Source: Gammaproteobacteria bacterium (GTDB lineage: Bacteria; Pseudomonadota; Gammaproteobacteria; GCA-2400775). Taken from it: DNA of 35,299 nucleotides. A model generated the notes under the pieces. It was not told where the DNA came from and made no database searches. It worked only from the letters and a program-made list of their open reading frames with translations. Each line of letters opens with the position of its first letter. Position 1 is the first letter of the stretch. Of the stretch, positions 1-7,156 are shown piece by piece. The stretch covers positions 1 to 35,299 of the forward strand of contig WGFU01000017.1 of assembly GCA_015492075.1 (NCBI GenBank), written 5' to 3'. The translations under genes and the position numbers were made by a program.

Positions 1-2160
1 GTCAAAGTACTAGTCGAGGGTCAGCACCGCGCTGAAGTTCATTCATTTGAAGAAGATATCGAGGATTATTTCGCTGCGCATGTTACCGTGCTAGAAGCTA
101 AAGTGCTTGGTGAGCGTGAAAGTGCTGTTTTGGTGAGATCGATACTTAGCCAGTTTGAGCAATACACCAAACTCAATAACAAGGTTCCACCGGAAATCAG
201 CGCATCATTATCGGGTATCGATGATCCTAGCCGTTTGGCGGATACCATCGCTGCACATATGTCGCTGAAGGTTGAAGAAAAGCAGTCTTTGCTTGAGACC
301 ATTGACGTCAGTGCGCGCCTTGAGCGCTTGATGGGCCTGATGGAGTCTGAGATCGATTTATTGCAAATCGAAAAACGGATTCGTGGCCGTGTAAAACGCC
401 AGATGGAAAAAAGCCAGCGCGAGTATTTTTTGAATGAGCAAATGAAAGCCATTCAGAAAGAGCTTGGCGACATGGATGATGTGCCTAATGAAGTGGATGA
501 GTTGGCTGAAAAAATTGAATCAGCGGCTATGCCTAAAGAGGCTAAGGAAAAGGCTCTGTCTGAACTGAATAAACTCAAGATGATGTCGCCGATGTCGGCC
601 GAGTCTACTGTTGTTCGTAACTATATTGATTGCATGGTCAATATACCGTGGAAAAAGCGCAGTAAAATTTCCAAGGATATTAAAGCTGCGGAAAAAATAC
701 TTGAGGCTGATCACTACGGGCTTGAAAAAGTCAAAGAACGTATTCTTGAATACCTTGCTGTGCAGCAGCGTGTCTCTAAACTAAAAGGCCCAGTGCTGTG
801 TTTGGTGGGGCCGCCAGGGGTAGGTAAAACCTCGTTAGGACAGTCCATTGCGCGAGCAACCAATCGAAAGTTTGTTCGCATGGCTTTGGGTGGTGTGCGC
901 GACGAGGCCGAGATACGCGGTCATCGCCGTACCTATATTGGTTCTATGCCGGGTAAAATCATTCAAAATTTATCTAAAGTAAAAACAAAGAACCCATTGT
1001 TTTTATTGGATGAGGTTGACAAGATGGCCACGGATTTTCGTGGCGATCCTTCTTCGGCTTTGTTAGAAGTATTGGACCCAGAACAAAACCACACCTTTAA
1101 CGATCATTATCTTGAAGTAGATTACGACCTGTCTGATGTCATGTTTGTCTGTACTGCAAACTCGTTATCGACGATTCCTGCCGCGTTGCTTGATCGTATG
1201 GAGGTCATTCGTCTGTCTGGTTATACCGAGGATGAAAAGCTTGCTATTGCACAGCGTTATCTTGTGCCCAAGCAAATGAAGAACAATGGCCTGAAGGAAG
1301 GCGAGTTAAAAATATCAGAAGGCGCACTGCGCGATATCGTTCGTTACTACACACGTGAAGCAGGTGTGCGCAGTCTGGAACGTGAGATTTCAAAGTTATG
1401 CCGAAAAGTGGTTAAACAAGCAGCTTTGGAAGAGCATAAAGGTACTGTTCATATCAATTCACGCAACATTGAGAAATTCCTTGGTATAAAACGGTTCCGT
1501 TTTGGCCGTGCTGAAGAGATTGATCATGTTGGTCAGGTCACAGGTCTGGCCTGGACAGAAGTCGGTGGTGACTTGCTGACCCTGGAAGCAGCCGTCGTTC
1601 GTGGTAAGGGCAAGCTATCCATTACCGGACAGATTGGTGATGTCATGCAAGAGTCCGCGCAAGCGTCGATGACGGTGGTGCGTAGTCGTGCTGCGATGTT
1701 AGGTATTGACCCTGAATTTTATCGTGATAACGATATTCACATTCATGTGCCTGAAGGCGCCATACCTAAAGATGGGCCAAGCGCAGGTGTCGGTATGTGT
1801 ACCGTATTGGTATCGGCTTTAACGGGCATTCCTGTGCGTTCCAATGTGGCAATGACCGGTGAAATCACCCTCCGGGGAGAGGTTTTGCCTATTGGTGGTC
1901 TAAAAGAAAAATTACTGGCAGCGCATCGCGGTGGTATCGACACTGTACTCATCCCTGAAGAGAACAAGCGCGACCTCGAAGAGATTCCCGGCAACATCAA
2001 ACAGAAGCTGGATATTCGTCCCGTCAAATGGATCGATGAAGTATTTGCCGTGGCTTTGCAACATATGCCAAAGCCATTAAGTGAAGATGAAGTACAAAAA
2101 CTGTTAAGTAAGAAAACAGAAGACAGAAAAAATAAAGACGGTCATATTCGAGCGCACTAG
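1..2160 (+). CDS. lon: ATP-dependent protease Lon (5' end cut by window)
   Basis: Lon is the cytoplasmic AAA+ serine protease that degrades misfolded and regulatory proteins. The reading frame is open from base 1 (VKVLVEGQHRAEV..., a typical end of the Lon substrate-binding domain), so about 85 N-terminal residues lie outside the window and an internal GTG at 88 is not the real start. Visible parts in order are the end of the N domain, the coiled-coil (EREYFLNEQ-like stretch near 420), Walker A GPPGVGKTS near 820, Walker B LFLLDEVDK near 1000, the arginine-rich AAA+ lid, and the protease domain. That domain has the catalytic Ser in PKDGPSAG (near 1775) and the catalytic Lys in GGLKEKLLAA (near 1910). 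It ends in a charged, lysine-rich tail. The gene lies upstream of hupB, as in E. coli and many gammaproteobacteria. No defect is seen. Confidence 0.97.
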   Translation, partial: VKVLVEGQHRAEVHSFEEDIEDYFAAHVTVLEAKVLGERESAVLVRSILSQFEQYTKLNNKVPPEISASLSGIDDPSRLADTIAAHMSLKVEEKQSLLETIDVSARLERLMGLMESEIDLLQIEKRIRGRVKRQMEKSQREYFLNEQMKAIQKELGDMDDVPNEVDELAEKIESAAMPKEAKEKALSELNKLKMMSPMSAESTVVRNYIDCMVNIPWKKRSKISKDIKAAEKILEADHYGLEKVKERILEYLAVQQRVSKLKGPVLCLVGPPGVGKTSLGQSIARATNRKFVRMALGGVRDEAEIRGHRRTYIGSMPGKIIQNLSKVKTKNPLFLLDEVDKMATDFRGDPSSALLEVLDPEQNHTFNDHYLEVDYDLSDVMFVCTANSLSTIPAALLDRMEVIRLSGYTEDEKLAIAQRYLVPKQMKNNGLKEGELKISEGALRDIVRYYTREAGVRSLEREISKLCRKVVKQAALEEHKGTVHINSRNIEKFLGIKRFRFGRAEEIDHVGQVTGLAWTEVGGDLLTLEAAVVRGKGKLSITGQIGDVMQESAQASMTVVRSRAAMLGIDPEFYRDNDIHIHVPEGAIPKDGPSAGVGMCTVLVSALTGIPVRSNVAMTGEITLRGEVLPIGGLKEKLLAAHRGGIDTVLIPEENKRDLEEIPGNIKQKLDIRPVKWIDEVFAVALQHMPKPLSEDEVQKLLSKKTEDRKNKDGHIRAH

Positions 2161-2215
2161 GGAAAATTTCAGGCCGTTTTTTTCTTCATTGCTCTGCAAG
2201 CCGCATAAACACTGC

Positions 2216-2245
2216 TTGACAGGGCTTTTTCTTAGTTGGTATAAA
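2216..2245 (+). promoter_or_regulatory. Sigma-70 promoter of hupB
   Basis: TTGACA at 2216-2221 and TATAAA at 2240-2245 are separated by 18 bases, close to the sigma-70 consensus. Transcription would begin near 2252 and leave an untranslated leader of about 117 bases before the hupB start. The lon-hupB gap of 208 bases holds nothing else that I recognise. Confidence 0.65.
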
Positions 2246-2368
2246 GAGTCACCCTCTCGCTCCGTTTGCGTCATTTGCTTTCGGTGTGCGGCTACTACAT
2301 CAAATTCGGGTGGTTGGACGTTGGCTTGTGCTCACGACACCCGATATAAATACTGAGGAGTATATATA

Positions 2369-2641
2369 GTGAATAAATCAGAATTAATCGACGCCGTTGC
2401 CGAATCTGCAGATCTTTCGAAAGCTGCGGCTGGTCGCGCTCTTGATGGTATTATTGAAGCGATTACAGGAGCGTTGAAAAGTGGAGACCAGGTAACGCTA
2501 GTTGGTTTTGGTACCTTCTCTATTAAAGAGCGCGCAGCACGTGAGGGCCGTAATCCACAAACGGGCGCAACGATCCAGATCAAAGCCTCAAAATCTCCAG
2601 CATTTAAGGCTGGTAAGGCATTTAAGGATGCCGTACAATAG
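2369..2641 (+). CDS. hupB: DNA-binding protein HU (beta-type)
   Basis: HU is a small dimeric nucleoid protein that bends DNA. The 90-residue length is exactly that of the family. It has the N-terminal helical pair ([18 protein letters not shown]) and the DNA-arm signature [18 protein letters not shown] around residues 46-63, ending in [11 protein letters not shown]. The start is a GTG at 2369, supported by the ribosome binding site GAGGAG at 2355-2360. Position between lon and ppiD is the conserved gammaproteobacterial place of hupB. The tRNA-Val gene begins 13 bases after its stop, so mRNA and tRNAs may share a transcript. Confidence 0.97.
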   Translation: MNKSELIDAVAESADLSKAAAGRALDGIIEAITGALKSGDQVTLVGFGTFSIKERAAREGRNPQTGATIQIKASKSPAFKAGKAFKDAVQ

Positions 2642-2654
2642 CGCTCCTTTCATC

Positions 2655-2730
2655 GGGTGCTTAGCTCAGCTGGTAGAGCGTCGCCCTTACAAGGCGAATG
2701 TCGGGGGTTCGATCCCCTCAGCACCCACCA
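2655..2730 (+). tRNA. tRNA-Val (anticodon TAC)
   Basis: A complete cloverleaf of 76 bases includes an encoded CCA. The acceptor stem is GGGTGCT pairing with AGCACCC. The anticodon stem TCGCC/GGCGA encloses CTTACAA with anticodon TAC. The T arm has TTCGATC. It lies 13 bases after hupB and 9 bases before the next tRNA. Confidence 0.96.
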
Positions 2731-2739
2731 GAAGTATTA

Positions 2740-2816
2740 GGAGTGGTAGTTCAGCTGGTTAGAATACCGGCCTGTCACGCCGGGGGTCGCGGGTTCGAAT
2801 CCCGTCCACTCCGCCA
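2740..2816 (+). tRNA. tRNA-Asp (anticodon GTC)
   Basis: A complete cloverleaf of 77 bases includes an encoded CCA. The acceptor stem GGAGTGG pairs with CCACTCC. The anticodon stem CCGGC/GCCGG encloses CTGTCAC with anticodon GTC. The T loop is TTCGAAT. It forms a pair with the tRNA-Val just upstream. Confidence 0.96.
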
Positions 2817-2826
2817 GTCAACAGTT

Positions 2827-2864
2827 ACAAGGGTTCCAGTGGTTCCCTTGTTGCTTCTTTTTTT
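2827..2864 (+). terminator. Rho-independent terminator after tRNA-Asp
   Basis: A hairpin with 7-base arms ACAAGGG (2827-2833) and CCCTTGT (2845-2851) is followed by a T-rich tract ending in seven Ts (2858-2864). It sits 10 bases after the tRNA-Asp CCA end and would close the hupB-tRNA transcript ahead of ppiD. Confidence 0.8.
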
Positions 2865-2941
2865 AAGTAGCAAACTGCTGGGCCTCAACTCCGATCTGGG
2901 TTATTATTCGGCCCACTATTTCATTGCAATAAAACCATTCC

Positions 2942-4840
2942 ATGCTTGAATTTATTCGCCAACGTGCAACAGGTGTTATCGCCTGGGTCATTGTTCTCGG
3001 CATTGTCGCGACGTTTGCTCTGTGGGGGCTTGGCGATTATTTGTCACCCGATGCAAATGTCTATGTCGCTGAAGTCGATGGTGAAAAAATCACCCAGAAT
3101 GAACTGCAGCGCCGTTATTTGCAAAATCGTGCACGCTTGCAAGCGACACTGGGCGATAATTTCAATCCTGCTTTTTTTGGTGAAGAGACGCTGAAAAGAC
3201 AAGCGCTGGATAGCCTGATTGAAGAGAAATTGTTGTTGATGCGATTGATCGATGCCGGTCAGCGTATCGGCGACCAGCAACTCAGAGTCACTATCCAATC
3301 ACTCGAGGCATTTAAAACCAACGGTGTGTTTGACCCCGTCAGTTACCAAAATCAAATTCGCGTTCAGGGTGAATCGGTGGAGGGTTTTGAAAATCGCCTG
3401 CGTCTTGCCATATTAACGGATCAAGCCGTTAACAGCGTGGTGCAAAGCAGTGTCGTGAGTGATACCGAGCTGGATGCTTTTATCAGATTGCGCGACCAAC
3501 AGCGAGAAATCAGTGTGCTGACAATCCCTCGCGATCGATTTGCTGCTACTGTTGAAATTAGTGATGCAGCCATTAAAAACTATTACGACGAAAACAGCAG
3601 TCGTTACCAAACAGCGGAACAGATATCCGTTGAATACCTTGTACTGGACGCCGATGACTTCACTACAGATATCGAGATTGATGAAGCAGATTTGCGCGCC
3701 GAATACGAAGCCAGAAAAAGCCAGTTCGTTGTAGAGGAGCAGCGTCGTGCCAGCCACATACTCTTGGAGTTGGACCCAGAGGCTGATGAAGCAGCCACCG
3801 CAGAAATTCGCGCTAAGGCGCAAGCCTTGCTTGATCGCGTTAACGCCGGTGAAGATTTTGCCGAGCTGGCAAAACAGTACTCAGACGATGCAGGTTCAGC
3901 AAACAGCGGCGGTGATCTGGGATTCTTTGGTCGCGGTGTCATGGTGCCAGCCTTCGAAGAGTCAGTATTCGCGCTCGCCGAAGGTGAAGTCAGCGGACTG
4001 GTTCAATCCGGTTTCGGTTTTCATATTATCAAGTTAACGGGCGTGCAGCCGGAGCGCGGTAAAACCTTCGATGAAGTGAAGCTGCAACTTGAAAATGAAT
4101 TAAAACGTGACAAAGCAACGGATCTGGTCATTGAGCGCTCAGAGCGCTTAACCGATGCCACTTATGAAAACCCCGAGACCCTGGCCGTGGCGGCCGAAGA
4201 GCTGGGCTTGGAAATTCAAACCAGCGAACTGTTTGAGCGCGGACATGGCACCGGCATTGCCAGTGATGAGCAAGTACGTAATGCCGCCTTCTCTGATGAA
4301 GTCCTTCGAGGGAACAACAGCGAGACCTTGCAGATCAGCGGCAACCGTATTGTCGTGCTGCGTTTAAAGGAACGTATTGAGCCGCAGACGAAACCGCTAG
4401 AAGAAGTGCGCGATCAAATCATGGCGACACTGAACCATCAGGCGGCGCGCGATGCGGCGCAAGCGCTCGGTGAAAGGCTGCTTGCTGATCTAAACGCTGG
4501 TCATGATATCAGTGAGCAATTGGCTGAAAACGAGCTGACATGGACCGAGGCCAAATTCTATCACCGTAATGACGGCCAGCTTGATCGCGTTATTTTGCAA
4601 GAATTGTTCAAGGCTACTAAAGCGAGTGAAAAAGCCAGAGGCATCGAGTTGGCTAACGGTGATTATGCACTGCTTAAAATAACTGCAATCAAAGACGGCG
4701 ACCCGGCCAGCCTCAGCGCCGAACAACGTCAGGTCTTAAAAGACCAACAACAACGCGCGCGTGGTAACAGTGAATATACTGCGTGGATTGAAATGCTAAA
4801 GAATTCGGCGGAAATATCTTTGTTTGAGAAAAATATTTAG
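2942..4840 (+). CDS. ppiD: Periplasmic chaperone / peptidyl-prolyl isomerase PpiD
   Basis: PpiD is an inner-membrane-anchored periplasmic chaperone that helps proteins leaving the Sec translocon. The 632 residues match the family length. Residues about 12-34 form the single N-terminal membrane anchor (GVIAWVIVLGIVATFALWG). A SurA_N-like helical region follows at about 40-200. A parvulin-type rotamase domain lies at about 265-365, with RRASHILLEL, the GGDLGFFGRG motif, FALAEGEVSG and SGFGFHIIKL. The remaining C-terminal half is the usual chaperone part. The start ATG opens directly on the conserved MLEFIRQRATG sequence. The gene lies downstream of hupB and the two tRNAs, the standard neighbourhood, and after a terminator, so it probably has its own promoter, which I could not identify. 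Confidence 0.95.
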   Translation: MLEFIRQRATGVIAWVIVLGIVATFALWGLGDYLSPDANVYVAEVDGEKITQNELQRRYLQNRARLQATLGDNFNPAFFGEETLKRQALDSLIEEKLLLMRLIDAGQRIGDQQLRVTIQSLEAFKTNGVFDPVSYQNQIRVQGESVEGFENRLRLAILTDQAVNSVVQSSVVSDTELDAFIRLRDQQREISVLTIPRDRFAATVEISDAAIKNYYDENSSRYQTAEQISVEYLVLDADDFTTDIEIDEADLRAEYEARKSQFVVEEQRRASHILLELDPEADEAATAEIRAKAQALLDRVNAGEDFAELAKQYSDDAGSANSGGDLGFFGRGVMVPAFEESVFALAEGEVSGLVQSGFGFHIIKLTGVQPERGKTFDEVKLQLENELKRDKATDLVIERSERLTDATYENPETLAVAAEELGLEIQTSELFERGHGTGIASDEQVRNAAFSDEVLRGNNSETLQISGNRIVVLRLKERIEPQTKPLEEVRDQIMATLNHQAARDAAQALGERLLADLNAGHDISEQLAENELTWTEAKFYHRNDGQLDRVILQELFKATKASEKARGIELANGDYALLKITAIKDGDPASLSAEQRQVLKDQQQRARGNSEYTAWIEMLKNSAEISLFEKNI

Positions 4841-4851
4841 ACATATTTTTT
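4829..4851. terminator. Weak A/T hairpin between convergent ppiD and symporter
   Basis: The arms AAAAATAT (4829-4836) and ATATTTTT (4843-4850) overlap the ppiD stop codon and could act as a weak terminator in both directions. A second perfect 8-base inverted repeat, TTTTTCGC/GCGAAAAA at 4847-4854 and 4863-4870, overlaps it. That one has its T and A runs in the wrong order for a terminator. Confidence 0.3.
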
Positions 4852-4882
4852 CGCACTGCTGGGCGAAAAACAATGCTAAAAA

Positions 4883-6118
4883 TCAACCCGTACCGCTACT
4901 CGTTTCTGAGTTGTTTGGGACTAATCTATCGACCACAGCGGCACCGACCGAGTCCCCCCATACATTGACCGTTGTTCTAAAACGATCCAAGAACCAATCC
5001 ACCGCCAATAATAAGGCAATACCTTCTAAAGGTAGGCCAACGGCTTCTAATACAATCACCAAGGTTATCAACCCTGCTTCGGGAATACCGGCGGCGCCGA
5101 TGGCGGCGAGTGTCGCGGTGATAAAGACAATGACTTGCTGACCAATAGTGAGATCGATGCCATAGGCTTGTGCGATAAACATGGCAGCGCAGGCTTCATA
5201 GAGGGCGGTGCCGTCCATGTTGACGGTAACGCCGAGTGGGGTGACAAATTGCACTGAACGTTTGCTGACGCCGTTTTCACGCAGGCATTCCATGGTCAAA
5301 GGTAAGGTGGCTGCGGAGCTTGCGGTACCAAAGGCAGTGAGCAGGGCGCGCAGCATGCCAGTGAGATAGGCGCGCCCGCGCCCGGTGATAACCAATAAAA
5401 TAATAAACAAGACAACGAAATGAATGGCGAGGCCGCTCAATACGGTGGCGACGTGCAAGCCGACAGCGGTGATTTCCGCCATGAACTGTTCGCCGCCACC
5501 GGCCTTGCCCAAGCGCCCTGCAACCAGACCGAAGATGCCGATGGGGGCGAGGTACATGACCCATACGACTAATTTCATCATGGCGTCGTTGATACCGCGG
5601 AAAAAATCGATAACGATTTTGCCGCTATTACCCAAGGTCGTTAACGCGGCAGCAAAGAGTATAGAAAAGAAAATAATGGGTAGTAATTGTGTGTTGGCGG
5701 CGGACTCAATGAGATTGGGTTGAATCATCAACAGCACGATATCGCTGATGCCAGTGTCTTCTTTGCCAATGACCTTGTCAGGCATGACGGCGGCGCTGGC
5801 ATCGATACCAACGCCGGGTTGTATGAGATTAACCATGACCATGCCGATAAACACAGCGATGGCGGTGGTGCTGGCATAAAACAGTAAGGTGGTGCCGCCA
5901 ATGGTGCCAAGCTTGCGAATGTCACCAAGGCTGCCGATGCCGCTGATGACTGCTGCCAGAATGAGTGGCACGATCATCATCTTTAACAGGTTAAGAAAGA
6001 CGTCGCCGATCCAGGCGACCGACAGCATGGCAGGGCCCCAGATCCAACCACTGATGATACCGGCAACAACTCCGATGATAATAAACAAAAGCAGAATGAC
6101 GGCGTGTTTATGAGGCAT
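4883..6118 (-). CDS. Dicarboxylate/amino acid:cation symporter (DAACS/SDF family)
   Basis: This is a sodium- or proton-coupled symporter of the glutamate/aspartate/C4-dicarboxylate family, in the inner membrane. The 411 residues are hydrophobic throughout. Family hallmarks are the serine-containing re-entrant loop near TASSAATLPLTMECLR, the NMDGTALYEA motif of helix 7, the second hairpin AAIGAAGIPEAGLI, and the DWFLDRFRTTVNVWGDSVGA motif of helix 8, which holds the substrate-binding Asp, Arg and Asn residues. These match GltP/GltT/DctA-like carriers, but the exact substrate cannot be read from sequence. It stands alone, converging on ppiD, with fabI upstream on the same strand about 100 bases away. 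Confidence 0.92.
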   Translation of the reverse strand: MPHKHAVILLLFIIIGVVAGIISGWIWGPAMLSVAWIGDVFLNLLKMMIVPLILAAVISGIGSLGDIRKLGTIGGTTLLFYASTTAIAVFIGMVMVNLIQPGVGIDASAAVMPDKVIGKEDTGISDIVLLMIQPNLIESAANTQLLPIIFFSILFAAALTTLGNSGKIVIDFFRGINDAMMKLVVWVMYLAPIGIFGLVAGRLGKAGGGEQFMAEITAVGLHVATVLSGLAIHFVVLFIILLVITGRGRAYLTGMLRALLTAFGTASSAATLPLTMECLRENGVSKRSVQFVTPLGVTVNMDGTALYEACAAMFIAQAYGIDLTIGQQVIVFITATLAAIGAAGIPEAGLITLVIVLEAVGLPLEGIALLLAVDWFLDRFRTTVNVWGDSVGAAVVDRLVPNNSETSSGTG

Positions 6119-6220
6119 AGGTGATCACCTTAATTGTGGTTGGACAGCGGCTGGTCGGCGGTGTGGATGTGAACCTTATTACTGTAGCGGCCACAGCGTG
6201 CAGGGTCATAGTTCGATCAA

Positions 6221-6997
6221 TCAGACCATACCTACCGTATTGAAACCGCAGTCGACATAGGTAATTTCACCAGTAATACCGGAAGCGAGATCAGAACACA
6301 TAAAAGCAGCAACATTACCGACCTCGTTGATAGTGACATTACGTTGTAAGGGTGCGGTGTTGGCGACTTTATCAAGCATGGCACGAAAATCACTAATACC
6401 TGCTGCGGCCAAGGTTTTGATCGGCCCGGCTGAGATGCAATTAACACGAATATCATCAGGGCCAAGGGTCTGCGCCATATAGCGCACATTGGCCTCAAGA
6501 CTGGCTTTGGCCAAGCCCATGACATTGTAGTTGGTGATGGCTTTTTCAGCACCAAGATAACTCAAAGTGAGCAGGGCACCTTTGCGGCCTTCCATCATAT
6601 TACGCCCGGCTTTGGCCAAAGCAGCGAAGCTGTAGGAGCTGATTTCATGGGCGATGTTAAAACCCTCTCGTGTGACACAATCGAGATAGCTGCCTTGTAA
6701 TTGTTCGCGTGGGGCGAAGGCGACGGAATGAATAATGATGTCGAGTGAATCCCAATAATCGTCAAGCCGGGTAAATACCGCTTCGATTTGCTCATCGCTG
6801 CCAACATCGCAGGGTATGGCAATGTCACTGCCAAGTTTTGCGGCCATGTCTTCGACACGCGACTGCAGTTTTTCATTTTGATAGGTAAAGGCCAGCTCGG
6901 CACCCTGCGCATGCATGGCGCTGGCGATTCCCCAGGCAATGGAACGTTGACTGGCCAAGCCGACGATTAAGGCGCGTTTACCTTCTAAAAACCCCAT
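6221..6997 (-). CDS. fabI: Enoyl-[acyl-carrier-protein] reductase (NADH) FabI
   Basis: FabI catalyses the last reduction of the fatty acid elongation cycle, using NADH to reduce enoyl-ACP. The 258 residues match the family (E. coli 262). The atypical nucleotide-binding loop [13 protein letters not shown] is at residues 13-25. The catalytic pair Tyr157 and Lys164 (YNVMGLAK) and the second Tyr147 (SYLGAEKA) are present one position off E. coli numbering. The substrate loop [13 protein letters not shown] follows. A strong ribosome binding site, AAGGGGAA, precedes the ATG. It is divergent from the ABC importer operon, with 159 bases between them. The conserved FabI active site suggests the protein is functional. 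Confidence 0.96.
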   Translation of the reverse strand: MGFLEGKRALIVGLASQRSIAWGIASAMHAQGAELAFTYQNEKLQSRVEDMAAKLGSDIAIPCDVGSDEQIEAVFTRLDDYWDSLDIIIHSVAFAPREQLQGSYLDCVTREGFNIAHEISSYSFAALAKAGRNMMEGRKGALLTLSYLGAEKAITNYNVMGLAKASLEANVRYMAQTLGPDDIRVNCISAGPIKTLAAAGISDFRAMLDKVANTAPLQRNVTINEVGNVAAFMCSDLASGITGEITYVDCGFNTVGMV

Positions 6998-7058
6998 GAT
7001 ATTCCCCTTTACTTAGCGATGAATAGTGCTTGGCCGGCATATCCCTGTAGGGAACTGC

Positions 7059-7086
7059 TTGCCTAGGCAGACTGTCACCATATAAT
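7059..7086 (+). promoter_or_regulatory. Sigma-70 promoter of the ABC importer operon
   Basis: TTGCCT at 7059-7064 and a perfect TATAAT at 7081-7086 are separated by 16 bases. Transcription would start near 7093, leaving a leader of about 64 bases. The -35 box is embedded in the perfect 10-base palindrome TGCCTAGGCA (7060-7069), and a further inverted repeat TCCCT-GT-AGGGA lies at 7042-7053. Either could be an operator, but no regulator is identified. Confidence 0.6.
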
Positions 7087-7156
7087 ACCAAGCATGGTGC
7101 TAATAGGTAACGTAAGGTTGCTCTGGCCACCACATTGATAAAAACAGAGCAGAACC

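Noticed and set aside
88-90. GTG as the start of lon
   Set aside because: The frame is open to base 1 and the upstream residues already match Lon, so the gene is simply cut by the window edge.
2502-2949. Short open frames over the tRNAs
   Set aside because: They are translations through hupB and tRNA sequence in other frames without coding character.
4847-4870. TTTTTCGC/GCGAAAAA repeat as terminator
   Set aside because: The T run precedes and the A run follows the stem on both strands, which is the reverse of an intrinsic terminator.
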